A DNA stretch of 54,867 bases from Sulfuritalea sp. (lineage in GTDB: Bacteria; Pseudomonadota; Gammaproteobacteria; Burkholderiales; Rhodocyclaceae): contig JAIPCF010000010.1 in NCBI GenBank assembly GCA_021738385.1, positions 1 through 54,867 on the forward strand, read 5' to 3'. The notes under the pieces were generated by a model that was not told the DNA's origin, searched no databases, and saw only the letters and a list, made by a program, of their open reading frames with translations. Each line of letters starts with the position of its first letter. Positions within the stretch are counted from its first letter, which is position 1. Positions 10,352-19,362 of the stretch are shown piece after piece. The position numbers and the translations under genes were made by a program.

Positions 10352-10794
10352 TTTGTGAATAAGCCATGCAGCGCCGCAGCGGTTGAGGCGGTGGCGAGCT
10401 GTTCGCGGAAGCTGGGGTCGGAGAACATCTGGGCCAGTTCGGAAAGCAGTTGCAGATGCTGCTCGTTTGCTGCCTCTGGTACCAGAAGAACAAAAACCAG
10501 CCCGACCAACTTTCCATCCGGTGCATCGAACTGAACGGGTGCTTCAAGCCGGACAAAAGCACCTATGGGCGTCTTGAGGCCTTTGATGCGGCCATGTGGA
10601 ATTGCTATTCCCTGACCCAGGCCGGTCGAACCCAGCTTCTCACGCGCAAACAGGGCGTCGTAAACGGCGCTGCGGGCAACGCCCTGATGGTTTTCAAAAA
10701 GAATGCCCGCTTGCTCAAAAACACGTTTTTTGCTACTGGCATCAAGATTTGCCACCACATTATCGAGTGGCAGCAGGCTGGCGATCTGATTCAT
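10336..10794 (-). CDS. ptsN: PTS IIA-Ntr component
   Basis: Regulatory IIA protein of the nitrogen-type phosphotransferase system; it takes phosphate from NPr/HPr and regulates targets such as potassium transport. The 152-residue sequence begins MNQIASLLPLDNVVANLDASSKKR and carries the phosphorylated histidine in GQGIAIPHGRI (His67). An upstream in-frame extension is not homologous, so 10794 is taken as the start. It lies between hpf and hprK; its 3' end overlaps hprK. Confidence 0.93.
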   Translation of the reverse strand: MNQIASLLPLDNVVANLDASSKKRVFEQAGILFENHQGVARSAVYDALFAREKLGSTGLGQGIAIPHGRIKGLKTPIGAFVRLEAPVQFDAPDGKLVGLVFVLLVPEAANEQHLQLLSELAQMFSDPSFREQLATASTAAALHGLFTNWHAS

Positions 10795-10888
10795 GGAGGA
10801 GGAAGCTCTGGGAATGAACGGGGCGATAGCGGCGGCGCGCAGTATACCGCTAACGCGGCCGCTCGTCCCATGTGCTGTAAACGCCTGT

Positions 10889-11203
10889 CTATTCAATAGG
10901 AAGGCGCTTGTCGTGGGCGTGGTTGGATACCTTACCCTTGTGTTTGAGAACTTGGCGATCAAGTTTGTCGACCAGCAAGTCGATGGCCGCATACAGATCG
11001 GCATCGATTGCGTCGGCAAAGATGTCTTTGCCCTTCACGTGAAGGGTTACCTCTGCTTTTTGCTGCAGCTTTTCAACTGACAGGATAACGTGCGCACTGG
11101 TTACCTGATCAAAGTGGCGCAACACTCGATCCAGTTTTCCCGTGGTGTAGTCACGGATAGCCGGGGTAACTTCAATGTGATGCCCGGTGATGTTGAGGTT
11201 CAT
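10889..11203 (-). CDS. hpf: Ribosome hibernation promoting factor (short form)
   Basis: A 104-residue HPF/YfiA-family protein, starting MNLNITGHHIEVTPAIRDYTTGKLDRVLRHFDQV, that binds the ribosomal decoding region and promotes inactive 100S dimers in starved cells. The single-domain length is the short HPF form. As in many proteobacteria it follows rpoN directly, 26 bases after its stop. Confidence 0.93.
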   Translation of the reverse strand: MNLNITGHHIEVTPAIRDYTTGKLDRVLRHFDQVTSAHVILSVEKLQQKAEVTLHVKGKDIFADAIDADLYAAIDLLVDKLDRQVLKHKGKVSNHAHDKRLPIE

Positions 11204-11229
11204 GATGTCTCCTTGTCAGAAGTATGTTC

Positions 11230-12672
11230 TCAGAAAACTTTTCTGAGGTTGACCGGCGGAATGCCGAGCAACTCGCGGTACTTCGCAACTGTGCGACGTG
11301 CCACGACGATGCCCTGCTCGCCGAGGATGTCCGCAAGACGGGAATCCGAGAGCGGTTTTTTGCCGTCCTCGGCACTGACCAGTTGCTTGATCAGCGCCCG
11401 TATTGCGGTTGAGGATGCCGCGCCGCCGGTATCTGTGGCGACGTGGCTGCCGAAAAAATATTTGAGCTCAAAGATGCCGCGCGGACTAGCCAGATACTTC
11501 TGGGTCGTTACGCGCGATATGGTTGATTCGTGGAGCTGGACGGTTTCCGCGATCTCGCGCAAAGTCAGGGGGCGCATCGCCACCTCGCCGTGATCGAAAA
11601 ACGCCCGCTGCCGATCCACGATGGCCTGCGAAACACGCAGAATAGTGTCGAATCGCTGCTGCACGTTCTTGATCAGCCATTTGGCTTCCTGCAACTGGCT
11701 GGCGAGCCCGCCCGAAGAACCGTTGCCGCCGCGGTGGCGATGCAGGATGTCGGCGTACATCCGGTTGATGCGCAGACGCGGCATGGCTTCTCGGTTGAGG
11801 CTGACGACCCACTGATCGCGAACCTTCTTTACCGAAACATCGGGCACCACATAGCGGGTATCGATAGCTGCAAACTGGGCTCCGGGACGCGGATTCAGCG
11901 AAAGGATCAGGCGTTGCGCCTCGCGCAGTTCGTCGTCATCGCAGCCGAGTGATTTCTTGATGCGAGCAAAATCGTGGGCAGCCAGATGGTCAAGGTGCTC
12001 GCCAACGATGATCAATGCACGTGCGCGCGTCTCCGAGTCAGCCAGACATTTCAGTTGCAGCGACAAACATTCTTGCGCGCTGCGTGCGCCAATGCCCGGC
12101 GGATCAAGATTCTGCAAATGGCACAGGGCGATACAAAGCTCCTCCAGCAGGGCTTCGCGTGCGTCATCATCATCGTTGACCAGCAGGTCGATCAGCTCAT
12201 CCAGCGGCTGTGTCAGATAGCCATCGTCGTTCAGGGCCTCGATCAGGAAGCCAACCAGCGCCCGCTCGCGATCGGGCAACTGGGTCATTGCAATCTGTGT
12301 TCCCAGGTGTTCGCGCAATGAAGTCGAGGCTGCCTGGGTCTCGCCGCTGTCAAGATCGTCGTCGTTGGGATCGCGCTGGCCGCTGCTGCCGGAGAAATCC
12401 ATGCCCCAGCCTTCATCGTCGCCACCTCGTGGCTCCTGGCGTTCTTCGTTTTCGGTCGGGGTGACCGTCTGGGGTGTCGCTGGCGCGTCGGCTGCCAGAT
12501 TGAATGTCGGCTCGCCCGGCTCATCCCTTTCCAGTAGGGGATTGTCCTGCAGTGCCTGGTCGATTTCCGCGTTCAGTTCCAGTGTCGATAGTTGCAAGAG
12601 CCTGATCGACTGCTGCAATTGCGGCGTCAGTGCCAGATGCTGCGAAAGCCGGAGCTGGAGTCCTTGCCTCAT
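11230..12672 (-). CDS. rpoN: RNA polymerase sigma-54 factor
   Basis: Alternative sigma factor recognising -24/-12 promoters and needing enhancer-binding ATPases. At 480 residues it is full length. Region I is visible at the start (MRQGLQLRLSQHLALTPQLQ, continuing QSIRLLQLSTLEL), then an acidic region II rich in D/E/G, the core-binding domain, and the C-terminal RpoN box ARRTVAKYRE. The frame extends upstream past 12672, but the conserved MRQ/MKQ...LRLSQHL opening fixes the start. The lptB gene ends eight bases upstream, so lptB-rpoN-hpf-ptsN-hprK read as one unit. Confidence 0.96.
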   Translation of the reverse strand: MRQGLQLRLSQHLALTPQLQQSIRLLQLSTLELNAEIDQALQDNPLLERDEPGEPTFNLAADAPATPQTVTPTENEERQEPRGGDDEGWGMDFSGSSGQRDPNDDDLDSGETQAASTSLREHLGTQIAMTQLPDRERALVGFLIEALNDDGYLTQPLDELIDLLVNDDDDAREALLEELCIALCHLQNLDPPGIGARSAQECLSLQLKCLADSETRARALIIVGEHLDHLAAHDFARIKKSLGCDDDELREAQRLILSLNPRPGAQFAAIDTRYVVPDVSVKKVRDQWVVSLNREAMPRLRINRMYADILHRHRGGNGSSGGLASQLQEAKWLIKNVQQRFDTILRVSQAIVDRQRAFFDHGEVAMRPLTLREIAETVQLHESTISRVTTQKYLASPRGIFELKYFFGSHVATDTGGAASSTAIRALIKQLVSAEDGKKPLSDSRLADILGEQGIVVARRTVAKYRELLGIPPVNLRKVF

Positions 12673-12679
12673 TGCGTAA

Positions 12680-13417
12680 TTACATTCTGAAATGCTCGCC
12701 AAGATAAACCCGGCGCACACTTTCATTATCGACTATCTCGGCCGGGTGTCCAGCGGCAAGCACTTCTCCGGCGTTGATAATGGTGGCGCGATCACAAATG
12801 CCCAGGGTTTCACGCACGTTGTGATCGGTGATCAGCACGCCGATACCGCTTTCCTTGAGAAAGCGGATGATTTTCTGGATGTCGATAACCGCAATCGGAT
12901 CGACACCGGCAAACGGCTCGTCGAGCAGGATGAAACGCGGGCTGGTCGCCAGCGCGCGGGCAATTTCGACGCGTCGGCGTTCGCCGCCCGAAAGCGATGC
13001 CGCCAGATTCTTGCGGATGTGGGTGATGTGCAGTTCCTGCAGCAGAATTTCCTCACGCTCGTCCATCGCGTCTTCGTCCAGGCCTTGCAGTTCAAGCACC
13101 GCACGCACGTTCTCGGCGACCGTGAGTTTCCTGAAAACCGAGTTCTCTTGCGGCAAATAGGAAAGCCCCAGCTTGGCACGCTGATGTATCGGCATGTGAG
13201 TCAGGCGCTGATGTTCGCCGCTGTTTTCAACGCGAATTTCGCCGCCGTCAGCGGCGACCAGGCCGACAACCATATAAAAGCAGGTGGTTTTGCCCGCGCC
13301 GTTGGGGCCAAGCAGACCGACGACCTCGCCCGCGGCAACATCGAACGACACATCGGTCACTACCGTGCGCGACTGATACTTTTTGCGCAGGTTGTGCGCC
13401 GAAAGCGTGGCCGTCAC
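12680..13417 (-). CDS. lptB: Lipopolysaccharide export ABC ATPase
   Basis: Cytoplasmic ATPase that powers LPS extraction by LptFG and transport along the LptCAD bridge. The 245-residue protein has Walker [10 protein letters not shown], signature [15 protein letters not shown], Walker [15 protein letters not shown] and the LptB-typical ending [11 protein letters not shown]. The start is GTG at 13417, overlapping the recX stop as GTGA; no ATG is nearby in frame. lptC and lptA, which usually precede lptB in proteobacteria, are not here; recX takes that place. Confidence 0.93.
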   Translation of the reverse strand: MTATLSAHNLRKKYQSRTVVTDVSFDVAAGEVVGLLGPNGAGKTTCFYMVVGLVAADGGEIRVENSGEHQRLTHMPIHQRAKLGLSYLPQENSVFRKLTVAENVRAVLELQGLDEDAMDEREEILLQELHITHIRKNLAASLSGGERRRVEIARALATSPRFILLDEPFAGVDPIAVIDIQKIIRFLKESGIGVLITDHNVRETLGICDRATIINAGEVLAAGHPAEIVDNESVRRVYLGEHFRM

Positions 13418-13860
13418 TGATCTTCCTCCAGCGCTTCCTTGAGCACGCGGCGGATAATGTCGCTGGCAAACCCGCGCCCCTGCAAGAAGCGCGCTTGACG
13501 CGCCCATTCGCGAGCATCTGTCGGCGCGGCGGAGAACTTTTTGCGCCAGACCTCGCGCGCGCGTTCCTGCTCGTCGGTGATTGCACCCTGTGCCAGTTGG
13601 GCTTCGATCAGATCACTTGCCACGCCGCGCATTTTCAGATTCTGGCGCAGACGCGAGGTACCCAGGCGGGCGGCCTGGCTGCGAACATAATTTTCTGCCG
13701 CGCGGCTATCGGATTGAAGGTGGGAGGCTTGTAACTCGGCGAGCACGGCGTCGATTTCGTCCTGAGTGCCAAGGGCTGACAGCTTGCGCGCCAGTTCAGC
13801 CTGGGTGTGCTCGCGACGGGCCAGCAGTCGGATCGCCTTCTGGCGCAGTTCATTTGCCAT
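13414..13860 (-). CDS. recX: Regulatory protein RecX
   Basis: Modulator that caps or inhibits RecA filaments. From [27 protein letters not shown] it is 148 residues of helical three-repeat architecture, with the family blocks [16 protein letters not shown] and [22 protein letters not shown]. An earlier in-frame ATG at 13977 would add 39 unrelated residues, so 13860 is preferred. It follows recA by 179 bases and is coupled to lptB through a GTGA overlap. Confidence 0.88.
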   Translation of the reverse strand: MANELRQKAIRLLARREHTQAELARKLSALGTQDEIDAVLAELQASHLQSDSRAAENYVRSQAARLGTSRLRQNLKMRGVASDLIEAQLAQGAITDEQERAREVWRKKFSAAPTDAREWARQARFLQGRGFASDIIRRVLKEALEEDQ

Positions 13861-14039
13861 GGAGTTGACCGATGCTGTTGTGTGCGCGGGAGGGAAACAT
13901 TCCTTCGCGGCATGAAGTGCTGCTGACGACTCGCCCAGCAGGATTCCGGTAACGCAAGGAGAAGGCATGTAATGCATGAGTGGTCGTGGCGTGGTTCAAC
14001 AAAGCTCCGGCCTCGCTCCGATCGCCATGTATCTCGCGG

Positions 14040-15065
14040 TCAGCCGCCTTTTGCCGGTTCGACGGTATCAAGAGCGGCCACGCCGACCGCTTCGCGCACC
14101 CGGTTTTCTATTTCCACGGCGATTTCGGGGTGTTCGCGCAGAAACTCGCGGGCGTTGTCTTTGCCCTGGCCGATTTTTTCGCCCTTGTAGGCGTACCACG
14201 CACCCGATTTTTCAACAATCTTGTGCTCGACGCCAAGTTCGACGATCTCACCCTGGCGGGAAATACCTTCGCCGTACAGGATGTCGAAGCGTGTCTCGCG
14301 GAAAGGCGGGGCCACTTTGTTCTTGACCACCTTGACCTTGGTCTCGTTGCCGATGACTTCGTCGCCTTTCTTGATGGCGCCGGTGCGGCGGATGTCCATG
14401 CGTACCGACGCGTAAAACTTGAGCGCGTTGCCGCCGGTGGTGGTTTCCGGGCTACCGAACATGACGCCGATCTTCATGCGTATCTGGTTGATGAAAATCA
14501 CCAGGGTGTTGGTGCGTTTGATGTTCGACGTGAGCTTGCGCAAAGCTTGCGACATCAGCCGCGCCTGCAGGCCCGGCAGTTGGTCGCCCATGTCACCCTC
14601 GATTTCCGCACGAGGTGTCAATGCGGCGACTGAATCGATCACGATGCAATCGACGCCACCGGAGCGCACCAGCATGTCGGTGATTTCCAGGCCTTGTTCG
14701 CCGGTATCGGGTTGCGAGATCAGCAGGTCGGGCACGTTGACGCCAAGCTTTGCCGCATAACCTGGATCAAGCGCATTCTCCGCGTCGATAAAGGCAGCCA
14801 CGCCGCCGGCTTTCTGGATCTCGGCGACAATGTGCAAACACAGCGTAGTCTTGCCGGAGGATTCCGGCCCGTAAATTTCGACGACTCGGCCACGGGGCAG
14901 GCCGCCTATGCCTAAAGCAATATCCAGCCCAAGTGATCCGGTGGAAACCGTCTGAATGTCGTCAATGGCGAGACCCTCGCCCATTTTCATTATGGAGCCC
15001 TTGCCAAACTGCTTTTCGATCTGTGCCAGGGCGGCTTGCAGTGCTTTGCTCTTGTTGTCGTCCAT
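14040..15065 (-). CDS. recA: Recombinase RecA
   Basis: DNA strand-exchange ATPase and co-protease for LexA. The 341 residues include the P-loop GPESSGKTT (~67-75), the [20 protein letters not shown] opening, [17 protein letters not shown] and [31 protein letters not shown]. The C-terminus is shorter and less acidic than in E. coli. GAGGA lies a few bases upstream of the ATG. No canonical CTGT-N8-ACAG LexA box is seen in the 69 bases before the gene. Confidence 0.97.
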   Translation of the reverse strand: MDDNKSKALQAALAQIEKQFGKGSIMKMGEGLAIDDIQTVSTGSLGLDIALGIGGLPRGRVVEIYGPESSGKTTLCLHIVAEIQKAGGVAAFIDAENALDPGYAAKLGVNVPDLLISQPDTGEQGLEITDMLVRSGGVDCIVIDSVAALTPRAEIEGDMGDQLPGLQARLMSQALRKLTSNIKRTNTLVIFINQIRMKIGVMFGSPETTTGGNALKFYASVRMDIRRTGAIKKGDEVIGNETKVKVVKNKVAPPFRETRFDILYGEGISRQGEIVELGVEHKIVEKSGAWYAYKGEKIGQGKDNAREFLREHPEIAVEIENRVREAVGVAALDTVEPAKGG

Positions 15066-15134
15066 TTAGTGCGTTCCTCAAAAGTTGATTCGATTATGGC
15101 ATGGATGGCACAGTTTTTGCGCCACCGCTATTTC

Positions 15135-15638
15135 TCAAGTTGTGCCGATTCGTTTTAGCAGGCCCTGCAAGGCGTAAATCACCGCCTGACGGCGAATTTC
15201 CTCACGGTTGCCAGCAAAAATCACGGTATCCGCAGTGGCTTTTTCACCCGTCCGACACCAGGCAAAGCATACGGTGCCCACTGGCTTACCCGGTGAGCCA
15301 CCCGTTGGTCCGGCAATTCCTGTAATAGATAATGAAATCATGGCGTTGGAGTATTTCAGTGCACCTTCTGCCATTTCGGCGGCGATTTCCTGGCTCACGG
15401 CACCGTGCTTTTCCAGCGTTACCGGCCGGATCCCGAGCATTTCGATCTTGGCTTCATTGCTGTAGGTGACGAAGCCTCGTTCAAACCATTCCGAACTACC
15501 CGCTGTGTGAGTGATCGCTTGTGCGGCCCAGCCTCCCGTGCAGGATTCGGCAGTCGCGATCAGAACCTTGTGTTGGCTGGCACTGGCCAATGCCGCGGCC
15601 GCTATCGACTCGGACAAGGTGACGAGATCGGCGTCCAT
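15135..15638 (-). CDS. pncC: Nicotinamide-nucleotide amidase (CinA C-terminal domain)
   Basis: Deamidates NMN to nicotinic acid mononucleotide for NAD recycling. The 167-residue stand-alone CinA C-terminal domain starts MDADLVTLSESIAAAAL and carries AESCTGGW, YSNEAKIEMLG, AVSQEIAAEMAEGAL and ISITGIAGPTGGSPGKPVGTV. A further upstream in-frame ATG would add a poor extension. It precedes recA in the same direction, a common proteobacterial neighbourhood, and is separated from pgpA by a very stable GC hairpin. Confidence 0.93.
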   Translation of the reverse strand: MDADLVTLSESIAAAALASASQHKVLIATAESCTGGWAAQAITHTAGSSEWFERGFVTYSNEAKIEMLGIRPVTLEKHGAVSQEIAAEMAEGALKYSNAMISLSITGIAGPTGGSPGKPVGTVCFAWCRTGEKATADTVIFAGNREEIRRQAVIYALQGLLKRIGTT

Positions 15639-15699
15639 GCTTAACGTAATGAAACAACTCGTTCGGAGCGACAAGCAATAGTCGAGCGAAGCGAGCTGA

Positions 15700-15731
15700 C
15701 CCCCATCCCCGCCCCAGGGCGGGGATGGGGG
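15700..15731. repeat. GC-rich perfect palindrome between pgpA and pncC
   Basis: Arms CCCCCATCCCCGCCC (15700-15714) and GGGCGGGGATGGGGG (15717-15731) are perfectly complementary with two bases between. No U-tract follows on the minus strand. It could act as a REP-like element, an mRNA-end stabiliser or a rho-assisted stop between the two co-directional genes. Confidence 0.65.
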
Positions 15732-15796
15732 TGGGGGGCCTTCAATTCGCCTTTTACGTGTTTCATCATCAGGGGTGCCGGATCACTGCATGAAAG

Positions 15797-16303
15797 TCAA
15801 GCCAATAGCGATTCGAAGACCGCCTTGATCACGGCAAGCGTCAGCACCGTGTAACCCGCAGCAATGACATCATCCATCATGACTCCAAAGCCGTTCTTGA
15901 TTTCCGTGTCAAAAAACCTTGCCGGCTGCGGTTTCACAATGTCGTAAAACCGGAACCAGAGAAACGCAGCCAGTTGCCAAAGAAACTCCGGCGGCGTGAA
16001 CAACAATACGGCCCAGAAAGGCACGATCTCGTCCCAGACGATGGCACCGTGATCGACCACCCCAAGGGCGCGACCGGTAATCTGGCAGGCCGCCACGCCG
16101 ACGGCAAACGCCAGCAGGAGGAAGCCAGCGAGCCACAGATCGCTGACAATAAAGCTGCGCAATAGCGGGTAGCTTAGCCACGCGAATAGCGTTCCTGCTG
16201 TGCCTGGCGCGAACGGCGAAAGCCCGCTACCCATGCCGCAGGCAATGAAATGCGCGGGATGGTGGAGCAGGAACTTGAGCGGGGGCGGTGGGAGTTTTGC
16301 CAT
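15797..16303 (-). CDS. pgpA: Phosphatidylglycerophosphatase A
   Basis: Inner-membrane phosphatase that converts phosphatidylglycerophosphate to phosphatidylglycerol. The 168 residues have four hydrophobic segments and the family block GMGSGLSPFAPGTAGTLFAWL at ~23-43, then DEIVPFWAVLL and DTEIKNGFGVMMDDVIAAGYT. The start ATG overlaps the thiL stop (TAATG), so the pair is translationally coupled, the standard thiL-pgpA arrangement. Confidence 0.93.
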   Translation of the reverse strand: MAKLPPPPLKFLLHHPAHFIACGMGSGLSPFAPGTAGTLFAWLSYPLLRSFIVSDLWLAGFLLLAFAVGVAACQITGRALGVVDHGAIVWDEIVPFWAVLLFTPPEFLWQLAAFLWFRFYDIVKPQPARFFDTEIKNGFGVMMDDVIAAGYTVLTLAVIKAVFESLLA

Positions 16304-17238
16304 TACATAAAGTGGTCGTAGCCTCGGCGGGCAGGCGTGATGAGCTCGCCGTCATCGTCGGACAGGATTAGCTCACCGGGCGTACCGGCGGCGGTTTCGC
16401 CGATGCGCGTCAGCGCCAGTTCGAGTCGGTTCGCGAGGGCGTTCATCGCACCATCCAACTCGGCTGCTGCGGTGAATAACAACTCGTAGTCGTCACCGCC
16501 GGAAAGCCAGCAGTCGCGGGCGAGCCCGGTGGGCGGCAGGTTCGGGATGTGGAGTCGGGCCGTGAGGTTTGACTGTTCGAGAATGTGTCCGAGATCGGCC
16601 AGCAAGCCATCGGAAACATCAATGGCGGCGCTGGCGATACCACGCAAGGCCAGCCCGAGTTCGATACGCGGTTGCGGCCGGTGGAGCGCGGCCAAACAGT
16701 GTGCAAGATCCGGCTCCCGCAGGGTCGTGCGTCTCTGCAAATGTGCCAGCCCAAGCGCGGCGCGTCCCGGTTGGCCGGAAATCCAGATTGAGTCGCCCGC
16801 TTTGGCACCGTTGCGGCGCAAGGCCTGACCCGGCGGTGCCTCGCCAAAAATCGTCACGCAAAACGCACGCGGCCCACGGGTGGTGTCGCCCCCGATCAGA
16901 TCGATGTTGTAGTGGTCAGCACAATCGAAAAGACCTCGAGAAAAAGCCTCTATCCAGTCAAAACTCGGCGCTGGTAATACGGCGGCAAGCGTCGCCCAGC
17001 GCGGCTGCGCGCCCATTGCCGCCATATCGGACAGATTAACGGCGAGAGTTTTCCAGCCCAGATCTTCCGCGTTGGTGTCGGCGAGAAAATGCGTGCCTTC
17101 GACCAGCAGGTCTGTCGAGATCACCAATTCCTGACCGGGTGTCGGGGAAATCAATGCCCCATCGTCGCCGACCCCGAGTACCGTGTGACGGGTCGGACGC
17201 TTGAAGCAGTGGTTGATCAGCTCGAATTCAGAAGGCAT
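16303..17238 (-). CDS. thiL: Thiamine-monophosphate kinase
   Basis: Phosphorylates thiamine monophosphate to thiamine diphosphate. Starts MPSEFELINHCFKR (311 residues); HTVLGVGDDGALI carries the Mg/ATP-binding acidic residues, followed by LAVNLSDMAAMGAQPRW and SGGDDYELLFT. The upstream in-frame start at 17283 is rejected as translated repeat. A stretch of 28 bases inside the gene (16960-16987) matches a short repeat also found in dsbD and the GntR gene; it encodes AAVLPAPSF here. Confidence 0.93.
   Translation of the reverse strand: MPSEFELINHCFKRPTRHTVLGVGDDGALISPTPGQELVISTDLLVEGTHFLADTNAEDLGWKTLAVNLSDMAAMGAQPRWATLAAVLPAPSFDWIEAFSRGLFDCADHYNIDLIGGDTTRGPRAFCVTIFGEAPPGQALRRNGAKAGDSIWISGQPGRAALGLAHLQRRTTLREPDLAHCLAALHRPQPRIELGLALRGIASAAIDVSDGLLADLGHILEQSNLTARLHIPNLPPTGLARDCWLSGGDDYELLFTAAAELDGAMNALANRLELALTRIGETAAGTPGELILSDDDGELITPARRGYDHFM
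16960..16987. repeat. Dispersed short repeat, copy in thiL
   Basis: Begins AAAACTCGGCGCTGG and continues TAATACGGCGGCA. It differs at three of 28 positions from the copy in dsbD (21297) and at one of the first 25 from the copy in the GntR gene (43825). Confidence 0.65.
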
Positions 17239-17240
17239 TT

Positions 17241-17337
17241 TTGCCACGGCGAGTACAGGGGCACAGCGACACGGCGAGATCAAGGTGATTGTCTGTTGTC
17301 ACGGTCTTCGTCGCATTGCCGTGCTCGTCGTGGTCAG
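17241..17337. repeat. Inverted repeat element between nusB and thiL
   Basis: The left arm starts GCCACGGCGAGTAC (17243) and contains ACAGCGACACGGCGA. The right arm read on the other strand starts ACCACGACGAGCACGG (17334). Together they form an imperfect palindrome of about 95 bases filling the nusB-thiL gap. The units match those at 6.5 kb and 52.7 kb. Confidence 0.65.
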
Positions 17338-17768
17338 CGCTTTTGAATTTCAGCAGAACGAAGTACTGCCGCCAGTTTGTCCAGTACGCCATTCACGAAC
17401 TTGTGCCCGTCGGTGCCGCCATAAGTCTTTGCCAGCTCGATGGCCTCGTTGATGATCACGCGGTAGGGAGTTTCAGGGCGCAGCTTCAGTTCGCAGGCAC
17501 CCAGCAACAGAATGCAGCGCTCAATGGGCGAGACTTCTTCCCAGGCCCGGTCAATATATGGAGCAAGGTCGAGCTTGAGCAGTTCAGCGTTCTGCCGAGT
17601 TTCGGTCAGCAGACTTGTGTAGAGCGCATTGTCGGCTTTGTCGAAGCCGGCGACACCTTCGGCCTGTACTTGAATTGCAGCGGCATCCTGATCGGCGACC
17701 TGCCACTGGTAGAGACCTTGAACAACAAACTCGCGGGCGCGTCGACGCGGTGATTTGATTCCGCTCAC
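17334..17768 (-). CDS. nusB: Transcription antitermination factor NusB
   Basis: Binds boxA RNA with S10/NusE and supports antitermination of rRNA operons. 144 residues, all-helical, opening MSGIKSPRRRAREFVVQGLYQWQ and closing with YRVIINEAIELAKTYGGTDGHKFVNGVLDKLA. The start is GTG at 17768, overlapping the ribH stop (TAGTG). The ribH-nusB pairing is common to proteobacteria. Confidence 0.95.
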   Translation of the reverse strand: MSGIKSPRRRAREFVVQGLYQWQVADQDAAAIQVQAEGVAGFDKADNALYTSLLTETRQNAELLKLDLAPYIDRAWEEVSPIERCILLLGACELKLRPETPYRVIINEAIELAKTYGGTDGHKFVNGVLDKLAAVLRSAEIQKR

Positions 17769-18226
17769 TACTTGAGAGCCTTCAGCAAATTCGCCATTTC
17801 GATGGCTGCCTGTGCCGCTTCGCCGCCTTTTTGCACCATGCGTACCAGTGCCTGGTCGTCATTCTCGGTGGTCAATACCGCGTTGGCAATCGGTATCCCG
17901 GTGTTGAGCTGGACATCAGTAATTCCGCGCGCAGACTCGTTGGAGACAATCTCGAAATGATAGGTCTCGCCGCGTATCACCGCGCCCAGCGCCACCAGTG
18001 CATCGAAGCGCCCGCTTTGGGCCATGGCCTGCAATGTTAGCGGTAACTCCAGTGCGCCAGGCACCGTGGCGAAAGTGATGTCCGTATCAGCCACACTCAG
18101 GCGATCAAGTTCAGCCAGGCAGCCAGAGCGCAGGCCGGCACCGATATCCTCATTGAAGCGGCTCTGTACCACGCCAATACGCAGGCCTTGGCCTGCCAAA
18201 CTGGGTTCGAGTTCGTGGAGGCTCAT
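17768..18226 (-). CDS. ribH: 6,7-dimethyl-8-ribityllumazine synthase
   Basis: Penultimate step of riboflavin synthesis: condenses 5-amino-6-ribitylamino-uracil with 3,4-dihydroxybutanone 4-phosphate. 152 residues with [50 protein letters not shown] and [18 protein letters not shown]. The ATG overlaps the ribBA stop by four bases. Confidence 0.96.
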   Translation of the reverse strand: MSLHELEPSLAGQGLRIGVVQSRFNEDIGAGLRSGCLAELDRLSVADTDITFATVPGALELPLTLQAMAQSGRFDALVALGAVIRGETYHFEIVSNESARGITDVQLNTGIPIANAVLTTENDDQALVRMVQKGGEAAQAAIEMANLLKALK

Positions 18227-19329
18227 TCGGTGTTTTCTCCTGCTGCTGAAAAGTAGCCGGTAATTTCGAGACCAAAGCCGGCCATGCTCGGCATTTTTCT
18301 CGGACTGGACATCAATCGCATCTTGCCGACACCAACTTCACGCAGGATTTGCGCGCCGATACCATAAATACGAGGGTCCCAGGTGATGGCGGGGCTCTCG
18401 GATTTTTCATTGGTGAGTGCCGCCAGCAGAGCGTTTCCGGTTTCCGCGCGATGCAGCATTACCAGGACTCCGCTTCCGTGTTCGGCAATCTTGCGCAGCG
18501 CGAAATCGACACTATAGGTATGCCCGCGACTGCCGTGATCGAGAAAGTCGAGGACGCAGACGGCTTCATGCACACGGACCAGGGTTTCTTCGGTTGCCGT
18601 GATCTCACCGCAGGACATCGCAAGGTGCACATCGCCGCTGCTGCGATCGGCAAAGGCGCGCAACCGGAATGTGCCCTGGGTGCATTCGACGCTCTTGTCA
18701 GCGACGCACTCGATTAGTTTTTCGGTTTCCGACCGGTAGTGAATCAGATCGCGAATAGTGCCGATTTTGAGCTTGTGCTCGGCGGCGAATTCGAGCAAAT
18801 CAGGAAGGCGCGCCATGGTGCCGTCTTCCTTGAGAATTTCGCATATAACGGAAGCGGGTTCGCAGCCGGCCAGTTGCGCGAAATCACAACCTGCCTCGGT
18901 GTGCCCGGCACGCACCAGAACACCGCCGTTTTGCGCCATTAGCGGAAAAATATGACCAGGCTGGACAATGTCCTCGGCTGCCGCATTTTTCGCCACCGCC
19001 GCTTGCACCGTACGTGAGCGATCCTGGGCCGAAATACCGGTGGTGACGCCGGTCGCGGCTTCAATCGACATGGTGAAGGCGGTGCCATGCTGCGCCTTGT
19101 TGTTGCGCACCATCAGGGGCAGGTCAAGCTGGCGACAACGTTCTTCGGTGAGGGTCAGGCAGATCAGTCCGCGCCCCCACTTGGCCATGAAATTGATGGC
19201 TTCGGGCGTTACGTGGTCCGCGGCAAGAACGAGGTCACCCTCGTTTTCACGGTCTTCTTCGTCAACCAGGATTACCATGCGTCCAGCACGCATGTCGGCG
19301 ACGATTTCCAGTACGGGGCTGATGCTCAT
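18223..19329 (-). CDS. ribBA: 3,4-dihydroxybutanone 4-phosphate synthase with degenerate GTP cyclohydrolase II domain
   Basis: The N-terminal ~205 residues are a complete DHBP synthase (RibB) with [34 protein letters not shown] and [14 protein letters not shown], making the four-carbon donor for lumazine from ribulose 5-phosphate. The C-terminal ~160 residues follow the GTP cyclohydrolase II fold but lack the three zinc cysteines: where the enzyme has a Cys-x10-Cys-x-Cys cluster, this protein reads [17 protein letters not shown]. It is therefore a RibBX-type hybrid; GTP cyclohydrolase II activity must come from a separate ribA outside the window. Coupled to ribH by a four-base overlap. Confidence 0.92.
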   Translation of the reverse strand: MSISPVLEIVADMRAGRMVILVDEEDRENEGDLVLAADHVTPEAINFMAKWGRGLICLTLTEERCRQLDLPLMVRNNKAQHGTAFTMSIEAATGVTTGISAQDRSRTVQAAVAKNAAAEDIVQPGHIFPLMAQNGGVLVRAGHTEAGCDFAQLAGCEPASVICEILKEDGTMARLPDLLEFAAEHKLKIGTIRDLIHYRSETEKLIECVADKSVECTQGTFRLRAFADRSSGDVHLAMSCGEITATEETLVRVHEAVCVLDFLDHGSRGHTYSVDFALRKIAEHGSGVLVMLHRAETGNALLAALTNEKSESPAITWDPRIYGIGAQILREVGVGKMRLMSSPRKMPSMAGFGLEITGYFSAAGENTE

Positions 19330-19362
19330 GGGGAAAGTCTTTGGTTAAAGGAGGGGCGCATT

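Noticed and set aside
15066-15134. Looked for a LexA box before recA
   Set aside because: A CTGT occurs on the minus strand but no ACAG at the right distance; no SOS box can be supported.
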